NCBI RefSeq assembly: GCF_029837695.1
Contig: NZ_JAOEEA010000011.1
Location: 1 to 64,000 of the forward strand
Length of the DNA: 64,000 nt
Source of the DNA: Pseudomonas sp. GD04019
GTDB lineage: Bacteria > Pseudomonadota > Gammaproteobacteria > Pseudomonadales > Pseudomonadaceae
Direction: 5' to 3'
The notes under the pieces are model-generated. The model made no database searches. It saw nothing but the letters and a program-made list of their open reading frames with translations, and had not been told where the DNA came from. Of the stretch, positions 27,946 through 37,168 are shown one piece after another. A program made the position numbers and the translations under genes. Every line of letters starts with the position of its first letter. The stretch's first letter is position 1.

Positions 27946-27983
27946 AAAAAGGCCGGTAACCCGTGAGGGTTATCGGCCTTTTT
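27946..27983. terminator. Bidirectional intrinsic terminator between convergent genes
   Basis: AAAAAGGCCGGTAACCC and GGGTTATCGGCCTTTTT flank a GTGA loop; the long stem has one G-T type mismatch. A-run on the left and T-run on the right make it work on both strands, for the hydrolase gene (plus) and aer (minus). Confidence 0.9.
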
Positions 27984-27996
27984 ATCGCAGCAGCAA

Positions 27997-29562
27997 TCAG
28001 CGGTTGAAGCGCTCCACCAGCGAGTACTGGTCCCGGGCGGTGGTGGTCAGCTCGTTACTGAGCTGGGCGGTGCCGAGGGCTTCGCTGGCGGTCTGGTCGG
28101 CCAGCTGGGCGATAGTGGTGATGTTCTGGTTGATCTCGTCGGCCACCGCGCTCTGTTCCTCGGCGGCGGCGGCGATCTGATTGGCCATATCGGTGATGTT
28201 GGCCACCGCGTCGCTGATGCCCTGCAGCGCCTGGTCGGCCTGCTGCACACGCTCCACGCCCTCGTCGGCATGCTTGCGCCCGATCTCCATAGTCATCACC
28301 GCTTCCTCCGCGGTGCGTTGCAGCTTGGCGATCAGGGCATGGATTTGCCCGGTGGATTCGGCTGTGCGCTGGGCCAGCGAGCGCACTTCGTCAGCCACCA
28401 CGGCGAAGCCGCGGCCCATCTCGCCGGCGCGCGCCGCCTCGATGGCCGCGTTGAGCGCGAGCAGGTTGGTCTGGTCGGCGATGCCCTTGATCACATCGAC
28501 CACGCCGCCGATCTCGTTGCTGTCCTGGGCCAGGCGCGACACGGTCTCGCCGGTCTCGCCGACGGAGGTCGACAGGCGCTGGATGGCGTTGCGGGTTTCC
28601 GCGGCGACGTTGCGGCCTTCGCCGGTAAGGCGGTTGGCCTCCTGGGTGGCGATGGCGGCGCGGGCCACATTGCTGGCCACTTCCAGGGTGGTGGCGGCCA
28701 TCTCGTTGATGGCGGTGGCCACCTGCTCGGTTTCCACCCGCTGGCGCTCCAGCCCCGCGGAGCTGTTGTGTGCCAGCTGGTCGGCCTGCTGGGCCTGGCT
28801 GGTCAGGCGCTCGGCGGTGTCCTGCAGGCGGGTCAGGCAGGTGCGCAGGCGCGCCTCCTGGCTGAGCATGGCCATTTCTAGACGGGCTTCGGCGCCGCGG
28901 CTGTCGGTGTACATCTGCGCGATCAGCGGGTCGGACGTGGTCTGCTCGGCGAGGCGCAGCAGGCGCTTGACGCCACGGGTCTGCCAGCCGATACCGGCCA
29001 GGCCCAGCGGTACGCAGAGCAGGGCCGCGAGCAGGAAGCCCCAGGTAGAACCGATCCAGTGGCCGATAAGGAAGCCGATCTGGCTGATCAGGATGAATGG
29101 CAGCCAGGCCTGCAGCACCGGCAGCCAGCGATCGGTCATGGGGATGGCTGGCTTGCCGGTGTTGATCCGCGCGTACAGCGCCTCGGCGCGGCGGATCTGC
29201 TCGGCGCTGGGCTTGACCCGCACCGACTCATAACCCACCACCTGGCCCTTCTCCAGGATCGGCGTGACATAGGCGTTGACCCAGTAGTGGTCGCCGTTCT
29301 TGCTGCGGTTCTTCACCACACCCATCCACGGGCGGCCCTTCTTCAGGGTCTGCCACATGTGCTCGAACACCGCGGGCGGCACATCCGGGTGGCGCACCAG
29401 GTTGTGCGGCGCCCGCAGCAACTCCTCCCGCTCGAAGCCGCTGACTTCTATGAAGGCCTGGTTGCAGTAGGTGATCTGGCCCTTGAGGTCGGTGGTGGAG
29501 ATCAGGCGTTGCTGGGCGGGGAAGGTGCGCTCGCGCTGGGTAACGGGCTGGTTGTTTCGCAT
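27997..29562 (-). CDS. aer: Aerotaxis receptor Aer
   Basis: This is a 521-residue chemoreceptor. Residues about 10-120 form a PAS domain of the Aer type (TDLKGQITYCNQAFIEVSGF, RPWMGVVKNRSKNGDHYWVNAYVTP) that would bind FAD and sense redox state. A membrane segment of two helices lies near 150-195. The C-terminal half is a methyl-accepting signalling domain with the hairpin tip GEMGRGFAVVADEVRSLAQRTAEST that contacts CheA and CheW. It steers cells to oxygen or energy optimum, fitting its place beside the oxidase genes. Confidence 0.92.
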   Translation of the reverse strand: MRNNQPVTQRERTFPAQQRLISTTDLKGQITYCNQAFIEVSGFEREELLRAPHNLVRHPDVPPAVFEHMWQTLKKGRPWMGVVKNRSKNGDHYWVNAYVTPILEKGQVVGYESVRVKPSAEQIRRAEALYARINTGKPAIPMTDRWLPVLQAWLPFILISQIGFLIGHWIGSTWGFLLAALLCVPLGLAGIGWQTRGVKRLLRLAEQTTSDPLIAQMYTDSRGAEARLEMAMLSQEARLRTCLTRLQDTAERLTSQAQQADQLAHNSSAGLERQRVETEQVATAINEMAATTLEVASNVARAAIATQEANRLTGEGRNVAAETRNAIQRLSTSVGETGETVSRLAQDSNEIGGVVDVIKGIADQTNLLALNAAIEAARAGEMGRGFAVVADEVRSLAQRTAESTGQIHALIAKLQRTAEEAVMTMEIGRKHADEGVERVQQADQALQGISDAVANITDMANQIAAAAEEQSAVADEINQNITTIAQLADQTASEALGTAQLSNELTTTARDQYSLVERFNR

Positions 29563-30091
29563 GCGTAATCGCTTCTTGAACGGATGGCTGTCTTCGGCAC
29601 ATCGGCCGCGCTAAGGGAAAGTTTAGCGATGGGAGGCGGGCGAAGGGAGCTCGATCTGTCCACATGGGTAGGAATCGTTATATGCGAAGCAACTTCCAGA
29701 ATAAGTAATCGTGCCGAAAAATATATGAAACTTATTTGAAGTGATCCTGTCTCGCGCAACTTGCCTTTTGGTCATCGTGACGATGTATCGATGCTGCTTA
29801 TTGTTGGGTAATTGGCGCTCTTATAATGGCTTATTTGCCCGCTAGCGGATTTTTATTTGGCGTCATAAAAATGACGATAGACTTCTTGGGAATAACATTC
29901 TTCTATTTTTACTTCGTGAAGTACCGCAAAAAAATAGGTGTTACTTTCTAATTCATCCCTTGTATGCTGCGTCCTAGAGCCGCATCCAAGGGTGTGTGCC
30001 AAAAAAACGACGCGCGCAAAGCGCTCGATCGGTTACCTCTGGTAACTAGGTCACTGTTTTCAAAGAAATAACTTTAAACCTGCCTGTTGCG
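29563..30091. promoter_or_regulatory. Long AT-rich algD upstream control region
   Basis: About 530 bases without a gene, clearly richer in A/T than the flanking DNA from about 29690 on. It contains several exact palindromes: CATCGT-G-ACGATG (29773-29785), CCGCTAGCGG (29839-29848), CGTCAT-AAAA-ATGACG (29861-29876) and GTTACC-TCT-GGTAAC (30032-30046, centred about 87 bases before the predicted algD start). I do not find clear copies of the P. aeruginosa AlgR sites. The palindromes are candidate operators; which proteins bind is unknown. Confidence 0.5.
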
Positions 30092-30119
30092 GAACTTTGT
30101 TGTTTCGCAAGGCATCTGT
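30092..30119 (+). promoter_or_regulatory. AlgU (sigma22)-type promoter of algD
   Basis: GAACTT at 30092-30097 and TCTGT at 30115-30119 are separated by 17 bases, matching the AlgU/RpoE-type consensus GAACTT-N16/17-TCTGA except for the last base. The predicted start near 30126 gives a leader of about 160 bases before algD. This is the position and type expected for the alginate operon promoter. Confidence 0.8.
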
Positions 30120-30285
30120 TTTGCTCGGGACTATTTCAATTCCTGTATCAATTTAATTGGAACGGAAGATAGCCCCCGGTGGTAACAGAGACCCGAGGAA
30201 TGTGCAGTACCTGTAGTCCGGTCTCGCGAAGTAGGCGGCAGCCATGGGGCTGTTGTATCGATCAACGCAAGGAGGAGATCGTCCA

Positions 30286-31596
30286 ATGCGAATCAGCATC
30301 TTTGGGCTGGGCTATGTAGGAGCTGTGTGTGCTGGTTGCCTGTCGGCCAGAGGGCATCAGATCGTTGGGGTAGACATTTCGCCGCTGAAGATCGATTTGA
30401 TCAACAGCGGTCGGTCGCCGATTGTGGAGCCCGGGCTGGAAGACCTGCTGCAGAAGGGCGTGAGCAGCGGCAAGCTGCGCGGCACACTGGACGTGCGCGA
30501 GGCGATTCTGGAGACCGATATCTCCTTCCTGGCGCCGCCGACGCCGAGCAAGCGTAACGGCGATCTGGATGTGTCCTACATCGAGGAAGTCTGCCAGCAG
30601 ATCGCTCAGGTCCTCCCCGAGAAGACCAGCCGCCACACCGTGGTGGTCCGCAGCACCGTGCTGCCGGGTACCCTGCGCAATGTGGTGATTCCGACTCTGG
30701 AGAAATACTCCGGTCTCAAGGCCGGCAAGGATTTCGGTGTTGCAGTGAACCCCGAGTTCCTGCGCGAGAGCACCGCGATCAAGGATTACGATTTCCCCGC
30801 CATGACCGTGATCGGCGAGCTGGATCAGACCTCCGGCGACCTGCTGGAAGAGATCTACAGCGAGCTGGATGCCCCGATCATCCGCAAGACCGTCGAGGTC
30901 GCCGAGATGATCAAGTACACCTGCAACGTCTGGCACGCGACCAAGATCACCTTCGCCAACGAGATCGGCAACATCGCCAAGGCGGTAGGGGTCGATGGTC
31001 GCGAAGTGATGGACGTGATCTGCCAGGATCACAAGCTCAACCTGTCCAAGTACTACATGAAGCCCGGCTTCGCCTTCGGTGGCTCCTGCCTGCCCAAGGA
31101 TGTACGTGCCCTGAACTACCGTGCCACCCAGCTCGACGTGGAGTCGCCGCTGATCAGCGCTCTGATGCCCAGCAACGAGGCCCAGGTACGCAACGCCTAC
31201 AACCTCATCGCCAGCCAGGACAAGCGCAAGGTCGCGCTGCTCGGTCTGAGCTTCAAGGCCGGTACCGATGACCTGCGCGAGAGCCCGCTGGTGGAGCTGG
31301 CCGAGATGCTCATCGGCAAAGGCTTCGACCTGAAGATCTTCGATCGCAACGTCGAATACGCCCGCGTCCATGGTGCCAACCGCGACTACATCGAATCGAA
31401 GATTCCCCACGTCTCCTCGCTGCTGCGCTCCGACCTCAATCAGGTCGTGGCGGATGCCGACGTGATCGTCCTCGGCAACGGCGACGAGCTGTTCGAAACC
31501 GTGGTCCAGCAACTGCCGCCCGGCAAGAAGCTGATCGACCTGGTCGGTTTCATGCGCCAGTGCAGCGACGAGGTCAAAGAAGGCCTCTGCTGGTAG
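30286..31596 (+). CDS. algD: GDP-mannose 6-dehydrogenase
   Basis: This 436-residue enzyme oxidises GDP-mannose to GDP-mannuronate, the committed step of alginate synthesis. It has an N-terminal Rossmann motif (GLGYVG, residues 7-12), NPEFLREST near residue 160, and the catalytic Cys268 in GGSCLPKD; the C-terminal domain ends with VLGNGDELF and a final CW. Start 30286 is set by AGGAGGA upstream and by alignment with known AlgD; an earlier ATG adds an unrelated leader. Residues 83-87 read APPTP where P. aeruginosa and Azotobacter have CVGTP. It is the first gene of the operon, behind an AlgU-type promoter. Confidence 0.95.
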   Translation: MRISIFGLGYVGAVCAGCLSARGHQIVGVDISPLKIDLINSGRSPIVEPGLEDLLQKGVSSGKLRGTLDVREAILETDISFLAPPTPSKRNGDLDVSYIEEVCQQIAQVLPEKTSRHTVVVRSTVLPGTLRNVVIPTLEKYSGLKAGKDFGVAVNPEFLRESTAIKDYDFPAMTVIGELDQTSGDLLEEIYSELDAPIIRKTVEVAEMIKYTCNVWHATKITFANEIGNIAKAVGVDGREVMDVICQDHKLNLSKYYMKPGFAFGGSCLPKDVRALNYRATQLDVESPLISALMPSNEAQVRNAYNLIASQDKRKVALLGLSFKAGTDDLRESPLVELAEMLIGKGFDLKIFDRNVEYARVHGANRDYIESKIPHVSSLLRSDLNQVVADADVIVLGNGDELFETVVQQLPPGKKLIDLVGFMRQCSDEVKEGLCW

Positions 31597-31687
31597 CGAA
31601 TGCTGCAGGTAAATGTGCACCGGGCGTTACAACAACAATAAAGACGCCCCCGGTTGCAGAGCAGTAAACCAAACGGGATTGGCAACC

Positions 31688-33169
31688 ATGGAAAGTCTTC
31701 AAGGACGCTTGCGCAACGGCGCGGGCTGGCTGTTCTATTTGTCGCTGTTGGGTGGCATGGCCTTGCTGCTGCCACACACCATCTTCGATCCGGATTCGAC
31801 GGACTTCCTGCTGATACTTGGCGCAGTGGGCATCTGGCGTTATTCGATGGGCGCGATCCATTACGTTCGCGGGCTCATCTTTCTCTACATCGTCTACCCG
31901 CACTATCGGCGCAAGGCGCGCCGGCTGGGCGAGGCGGCCGATCCTTCACACGTCTACCTGCTGGTGACCAGCTTTCGTATCGACGCCTTGACCACCGCCG
32001 CGGTGTACCGCTCGGTGATCCAGGAAGCGATCGATTGTGGCTACCCCAGCACCGTGGTGTGCTCGATCGTCGAGCTATCAGACGAGCTGCTGATCAAGAA
32101 CCTGTGGAACCGCCTGGAGCCGCCGGCTCGCGTGCGCCTGGACATTGTGCGGATTCCCGGCACCGGCAAGCGTGACGGGCTGGCCCAGGGCTTCCGCGCC
32201 ATCTCCCGGCACCAACCGGATAACCGCGCGGTGGTGGCCGTGGTGGATGGTGACACCGTGCTCTCCGCGGGTGTGGTGCGTCAGACGGCACCGTACTTCA
32301 CCCTGTTCGACAACCTCGGCGGACTCACCACCAACGAGTTCTGCGAGGTGCGCGGCGGCTACGTCATGCAGGAGTGGCACAAGCTGCGTTTCGCCCAGCG
32401 CCACATCAACATGTGCTCGATGGCTCTGTCCAAGCGCGTGTTGACCCTGACCGGGCGCATGTCGGTGTTCCGTGCCGAGGTGGTGACCGATCCGGGCTTC
32501 ATCGCCGACGTCGAGAACGACCATCTCGAGCACTGGCGTCTGGGGCGCTTCAAGTTCCTTACCGGCGACGACAAGTCCAGCTGGTACAGCCTGATGCGCC
32601 TGGGCTACGACACCTTCTACGTGCCGGATGCCTCCATCCATACCGTGGAACACCCGCCGGAGAAGAGCTTCATCAAGGCCAGCCGCAAGCTGATGTTCCG
32701 CTGGTACGGCAACAACCTGCGGCAGAACTCGCGTGCGCTCGGCCTGGGCATACGCCGCCTGGGTGTGTTCACCAGCGTGGTCCTGCTCGACCAGCGGGTG
32801 TCCATGTGGACCAGCCTGCTCGGGCCCTCGGTGGCGATCATCGCCAGCGTCAAATATGGCTTTGCCTACCTGCTGATCTATCTGCTGTGGATCGGCCTCA
32901 CCCGGCTGGTGCTGACCCTGCTGCTGCTGGCCTCTGGCCACAGGATCGGTCCGGCTTATCCGTTGATCCTCTATTACAACCAGATCGTCGGCGCACTGGT
33001 GAAGGTGTACGTGTTCTTCCGCCTGGACCAGCAGTCCTGGACGCGCCAGAAGACCAAGCTCAACCGCGATCTCGCCAGCTTCCAGCGCTGGTTCAACACC
33101 TGGTCGTCCCGAACCATGACCTTCTCCGCAGGCAGCGTCTTCGTCGCTGCTCTGATGTGGGTGGTCTGA
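31688..33169 (+). CDS. alg8: Mannuronan polymerase, glycosyltransferase family 2
   Basis: This 493-residue inner-membrane glycosyltransferase polymerises GDP-mannuronate. There is one membrane-helix pair at the N-terminus (to residue about 75), a cytoplasmic GT2 domain with VVAVVDGDTV (nucleotide and metal binding) and NEFCEVRGG, a QxxRW-like segment KLMFRWYGNN, and several C-terminal helices. It needs Alg44 bound to c-di-GMP for activity. Start 31688 is set by alignment; the frame is open further upstream. It is very similar to P. aeruginosa Alg8 over its whole length. Confidence 0.95.
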   Translation: MESLQGRLRNGAGWLFYLSLLGGMALLLPHTIFDPDSTDFLLILGAVGIWRYSMGAIHYVRGLIFLYIVYPHYRRKARRLGEAADPSHVYLLVTSFRIDALTTAAVYRSVIQEAIDCGYPSTVVCSIVELSDELLIKNLWNRLEPPARVRLDIVRIPGTGKRDGLAQGFRAISRHQPDNRAVVAVVDGDTVLSAGVVRQTAPYFTLFDNLGGLTTNEFCEVRGGYVMQEWHKLRFAQRHINMCSMALSKRVLTLTGRMSVFRAEVVTDPGFIADVENDHLEHWRLGRFKFLTGDDKSSWYSLMRLGYDTFYVPDASIHTVEHPPEKSFIKASRKLMFRWYGNNLRQNSRALGLGIRRLGVFTSVVLLDQRVSMWTSLLGPSVAIIASVKYGFAYLLIYLLWIGLTRLVLTLLLLASGHRIGPAYPLILYYNQIVGALVKVYVFFRLDQQSWTRQKTKLNRDLASFQRWFNTWSSRTMTFSAGSVFVAALMWVV

Positions 33170-33214
33170 AGCTCGCGACCCATCAAAGACTCTTGATTGC
33201 ATAAAGGAACGAAT

Positions 33215-34378
33215 ATGAGCGCAGTGATCAGCCCCAGCATCAACAGCAACGTGGTTCACGAAGCCGAAGCCCAGCGCCAGTACGCGCGCCTCAAGCTGCC
33301 GGCGAAGATCCGCTACTTCACCCAGCAGGGCCAGGAACTGGAGGCTCAGCTGCTCGATCTGTCGGTAGGCGGCTTCTCCTTCCATCCGGGTAACAACCTG
33401 CTCACCGAAGGGCAGTACTGCCGTGGCAAGCTGATGTTCGAGGTCGAAGGCATCGGCTTCAACATGGATGTCGAGTTCCAGGTGCGTTCGCTCGGCGGCA
33501 AACGCGCCGGCTGCGAGTTCCACCACCTGCGCCCGCGCGAGATCGCGACGCTGCGCTACCTGATCAGCGCCTTCCTCAGCGGCGAGCTCATCAACGCCGG
33601 TGATCTGATCAGCACCTTGCAGCGGGAAAACTTCACCAAGCCGCGCAAAGGCGTCGACGGTGCGCCGACCGGCCTGTTCGGGCGTCTGCGTGCAGTGAGC
33701 CTGAGCATGGGCATCTTCCTGGTCGGCGTCGCGGCGTGCAGCTACATCCTGTACCAGCTGTACGACATCTACTTCATCACCCATGCCGACTCTGCCCAGG
33801 TGGTCGTGCCTGGTCAGGAAGTGGCCATGCCTCGCGAGGGCTCCGTGCAGAGCCTGGTGAAGATCGGTGACGTGGTGAAGAAGGGGGCTCCGGTCGCGAC
33901 CTACTCGGCCACCATGCTCGATGCGCTGAAGAACATCCTGCCGGAATCGGAAATGACCCCGGAGAACCTGGAGCGTCTGTTCAGCAAGAACATCCAGGGC
34001 ACCCTGACCAGTCCTTGCGAGTGCCGTGTCGTGGCGCAGTTGGTGGGCGACGGCCAGGTAGCCGCCAAAGGAACCACGGTATTCACCCTGGCGCCGCTGG
34101 ATAGCGTGGCCAGTGTGGAGGCGCGCTTCCCTTACCGTGCTTTTGCAGACCTGCAGCCGGGCACTCCGGTGGACTTCCTGGTCGGCGGCGAACAGACCCC
34201 GCGCGCGGGCACCATCACCAGCATGGCCCTGCAGGACGGCGGTCTGGCTTCCGACATCCGCGTCATGATCACGCCCCGTGACCCACTGGATAACGTGCTG
34301 GTCAAACGTCCGGTCGATGTGCGCATTCAGCCGTTCGATGGTCTGTGGACCCGCACCACCGTGGCGGCCGGCAAATGA
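33215..34378 (+). CDS. alg44: c-di-GMP receptor for alginate polymerisation (PilZ domain)
   Basis: This 387-residue protein has an N-terminal cytoplasmic PilZ domain with Arg21-x3-Arg25 (RQYAR) and Asp48-x-Ser50-x-x-Gly53 (DLSVGG), all residues needed for c-di-GMP binding. One membrane helix lies near residues 165-190 (SMGIFLVGVAACSYILYQLY), followed by a periplasmic membrane-fusion-like domain. It activates Alg8. ATAAAGGAAC precedes the ATG. Its stop overlaps the algK start (ATGA), so the two are coupled. Confidence 0.95.
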   Translation: MSAVISPSINSNVVHEAEAQRQYARLKLPAKIRYFTQQGQELEAQLLDLSVGGFSFHPGNNLLTEGQYCRGKLMFEVEGIGFNMDVEFQVRSLGGKRAGCEFHHLRPREIATLRYLISAFLSGELINAGDLISTLQRENFTKPRKGVDGAPTGLFGRLRAVSLSMGIFLVGVAACSYILYQLYDIYFITHADSAQVVVPGQEVAMPREGSVQSLVKIGDVVKKGAPVATYSATMLDALKNILPESEMTPENLERLFSKNIQGTLTSPCECRVVAQLVGDGQVAAKGTTVFTLAPLDSVASVEARFPYRAFADLQPGTPVDFLVGGEQTPRAGTITSMALQDGGLASDIRVMITPRDPLDNVLVKRPVDVRIQPFDGLWTRTTVAAGK

Positions 34379-35739
34379 ACAGGGTCATGCTGCTGGGTTG
34401 CAGTTTGTTGGTGGGATGTTCGACACCGGATCTGCAGCTGGCCAAGGATGCGAAGTTCCGCGGGGATACGGAAACGGCAGAGGCCAATTTCCGCCCCCTG
34501 GCGGAGCTTGGCTATGTCGATGCGCAGATAGGTCTCGCTGATCTGCTGATCAAAAGCCCCTCCAAGGAAAAGCAGGCCAAGGGCGAGCAGATGTATCGCG
34601 ATGCCATGGAGAAGTCTCCTTTGGCACCTACTCGCCTCGGCAAATGGCTGGCCAGCAAGCCGGACATCTCTGCACAAGAACGCGATGAGGCGGATCAGCT
34701 GCTGCGTCGCGGGCTGCAGTTGGGCGACACGAGCACCGTGCTGCCCTGGGTTCGCGTCAAGCTGACTGGGCCCCTGGGCGCCCAGGACCCGGAGATCGAG
34801 CGTCAGCTCAATCTCTGGGAGGGGCAGGGGGTCGCCGAGGCTCAGCTCGGCAAGATCCTTCTGTACCGCGCCCGTGGCGACTATCAGCAGCACGTCGCGG
34901 AGATCGAGCAGACGTGCCAGCGCTGGCTTGCCCAGGTTAGCGAGTGCTATGCCGAGCTGGCGGTGGTCTATCGCAGCCAGGGGCGTGGCGACGAGCAGGC
35001 CGCCCTGCTGGAGCGCATGCAGTCGGAGTTCGAGTCCGGCCGCCTGCCTCCGGAGACGATGCGCGACGTGGCCAAGGCCCTGGTCGGCAGCGATGCCGGA
35101 CAACCCGACCCGGAGGCGGCCAAGGGCCTCTATGTGGCGATCGCCCCGACCTTCCCCGATGCCTGGTGCGACCTGGCGGAACTGTCCATCCGCTATCCCC
35201 AGCTGGTCGAGAGCCCGGACGAGATCCACGCCTATCTGCAGAAAGGGCTGGATGCAGGGATCAATCGAGCGGCCTACATGTTGGGACGTCTCTACCTGCG
35301 CGGGAAAGTCATCCCGGCCGACCCGGTTGCCGCGGAAAAATACCTGCTGATGTCGGCCCCCCTGGAGCCCAGGTCCAACTACTTCCTGGGCAAGCTGTAC
35401 GCGGGCGGCCAACTGGGCCAGATCCAGCCGGAGAAAGCGCTCGAGCACTACCTGATCGCGGCGCGCGCGGGTGATGTCCAGTCCGACATTGATCTGGCCA
35501 GGCTCTTCAGCGACGGCCAGGGGGTGAAGATCAACAAGGTCTATGCCTATTCGTTTGCCAATTTGGCCAAGCAAGGTGGCCTGCCTTACGGCCAGGTCCT
35601 GATTGACCGTCTTGCGCCCAGCATGAACTCGGCGGAAATCGCCAAGGCTCTGGAGCTATCCCAGGGCGAAATGCGTGCGCGTGGTCAAGAGCAGGTCAGC
35701 GCCACCCTCAAGACAAACAGTACGCAGGGAATGCTATGA
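34375..35739 (+). CDS. algK: Alginate export lipoprotein AlgK (Sel1-like repeats)
   Basis: This 454-residue periplasmic protein is anchored to the outer membrane: the signal LLGCSLLVGC|STP has a lipobox with Cys15. It is built from tetratricopeptide/Sel1-like repeats (AEANFRPLAELGYVDAQIGLADLL, NYFLGKLYAGGQ, ALEHYLIAARAGD). It helps localise AlgE and forms part of the periplasmic biosynthetic complex. Both ends overlap neighbours by ATGA (alg44 and algE). The first codons overlap a longer open frame, but the lipobox fixes this start. Confidence 0.93.
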   Translation: MNRVMLLGCSLLVGCSTPDLQLAKDAKFRGDTETAEANFRPLAELGYVDAQIGLADLLIKSPSKEKQAKGEQMYRDAMEKSPLAPTRLGKWLASKPDISAQERDEADQLLRRGLQLGDTSTVLPWVRVKLTGPLGAQDPEIERQLNLWEGQGVAEAQLGKILLYRARGDYQQHVAEIEQTCQRWLAQVSECYAELAVVYRSQGRGDEQAALLERMQSEFESGRLPPETMRDVAKALVGSDAGQPDPEAAKGLYVAIAPTFPDAWCDLAELSIRYPQLVESPDEIHAYLQKGLDAGINRAAYMLGRLYLRGKVIPADPVAAEKYLLMSAPLEPRSNYFLGKLYAGGQLGQIQPEKALEHYLIAARAGDVQSDIDLARLFSDGQGVKINKVYAYSFANLAKQGGLPYGQVLIDRLAPSMNSAEIAKALELSQGEMRARGQEQVSATLKTNSTQGML

Positions 35740-37154
35740 CAGTATCCAAACGATCAATTGCTCTGCTGATTTGGGCTTCCGGATGTTCCGTCGCCTCGCT
35801 GCACGCGGCCGAGTTGCCATCGGGCCTGTCTTATGGGGCCAACGTAAAGATCACCGGGCAAAGTATCGAAGATCAGGACTTGGGTACCCGTGATGGCGGT
35901 GACTTCAACGGAGCGGGTATCAGCCTGCGCCCTTGGGTCTTCCATCGCTCGGGTGACTGGAGCGGTTACGTGCTCGGCGAGGCCTTTGCGGCCACCGACG
36001 TCATCGAATCCGATACCAGCGAGTCGGACACATTCGACCCCGACGACGCCCGCGAGCGGGACGACAAGTTTCTCGCGCTCCACGAGTTCTGGGTCGACTA
36101 CTCCGGCTTGACGGCCTACCCCGGTGAGTCGCTGCGCTTGGGCCGGCAGAAAATCAGAAGCGCCGATGGCCTGTGGTGGGACAGCAATATCGAGGCCCTG
36201 CGCTGGACCTTCGACACCACTCTGCTGAGTGCCCATGTTGGGGTTGCGGAGCGCTTCAGCGATTACCGCACCGATCTCGATGAGCTGGCTCCGCAGGATG
36301 AGGACCGTGTCCATTTCATGGCCGATATCGCCAGGCAATGGCGCCCTGGTCACTGGGCTGGAATCAAGTTCCACCACAGCGATGACAGTGGCGACCTCAA
36401 CCAGGTCGGTGAAGAGCTGGGCGATCTGGACAAGACCTACAGCGGCGAAGCCACCTGGCTGGGCGTGGAGTTCAACGGCGACTTCTACAACCACCGCAGC
36501 ATCAACCCACTGAGCTATTTGGCCAGCGTTACCTGGATGAACGCCGATCTCGACTATCTCACAAGCTCGTCGGTGGGCGGTGCACGCCGGGTTACCGGGC
36601 AGCGCAGCGAGGATGTCGATGCATGGGCACTCGACCTGGGGCTGCGCTGGAACATCGACGACGCCTGGCGGGTGGGCACCACCTATACCCGTGCATCGGG
36701 AGGCGCCGAAGAACAGTTCCTGCAAACGGATCTGCAGAGCAATCGCTCCAACTTCACCGGAACCAAGTCCTCGATAAACCGTTTCGGTGAGGCCTATCGC
36801 GGTGAGATGACCAACCTGCAGGCGGCCAGCCTGTTCGCCGGTTGGAATATCGATAACGAGTACGACGCCAGTCTCATCTATCACCGTTTCTGGCGGGTCG
36901 ACGATGACTTCGATAGCAAAAGTGGACTGCAGACAAACATGGTTCCCGGCGAGAAGGACATCGGCCAAGAGGTCGACCTGGTACTGACTCGATACTTCGA
37001 TGAAGGGCGTATTCCGCCTGCCCTCGGTTGGCTGGGCGCCAAATCCGCCCTGGTCCGTTTCCGTGGCGGCTTGTTCTTTGCCGGAGACGCTTTTGCCGAT
37101 GAAGCCGATTCGAAAATGCATCGAGCATTTCTCGATGTGGTTTGGCGCTACTAG
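35736..37154 (+). CDS. algE: Alginate outer-membrane porin AlgE
   Basis: This 472-residue outer-membrane protein has a signal peptide ending SLHA|AEL and a predicted 18-stranded barrel: long amphipathic strands such as ISLRPWVFHRSGDWSGYVLGE and the final HRAFLDVVWRY with a terminal aromatic. It exports the polymer. Acidic loops (ESDTSESDTFDPDDARERDD near residues 90-110) fit the known loops that control the pore. Its start overlaps algK. Confidence 0.93.
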   Translation: MTVSKRSIALLIWASGCSVASLHAAELPSGLSYGANVKITGQSIEDQDLGTRDGGDFNGAGISLRPWVFHRSGDWSGYVLGEAFAATDVIESDTSESDTFDPDDARERDDKFLALHEFWVDYSGLTAYPGESLRLGRQKIRSADGLWWDSNIEALRWTFDTTLLSAHVGVAERFSDYRTDLDELAPQDEDRVHFMADIARQWRPGHWAGIKFHHSDDSGDLNQVGEELGDLDKTYSGEATWLGVEFNGDFYNHRSINPLSYLASVTWMNADLDYLTSSSVGGARRVTGQRSEDVDAWALDLGLRWNIDDAWRVGTTYTRASGGAEEQFLQTDLQSNRSNFTGTKSSINRFGEAYRGEMTNLQAASLFAGWNIDNEYDASLIYHRFWRVDDDFDSKSGLQTNMVPGEKDIGQEVDLVLTRYFDEGRIPPALGWLGAKSALVRFRGGLFFAGDAFADEADSKMHRAFLDVVWRY

Positions 37155-37168
37155 ACAGGGGGTTTGCA

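Noticed and set aside
29839..29860. CCGCTAGCGG followed by ATTTTTATTT as a terminator for aer-side transcripts
   Set aside because: The stem has only five pairs with no loop, and no plus-strand gene ends before it.
29563..30285. AlgR binding sites of the P. aeruginosa type
   Set aside because: No convincing CCGTTCGTC-like match was found by eye on either strand.
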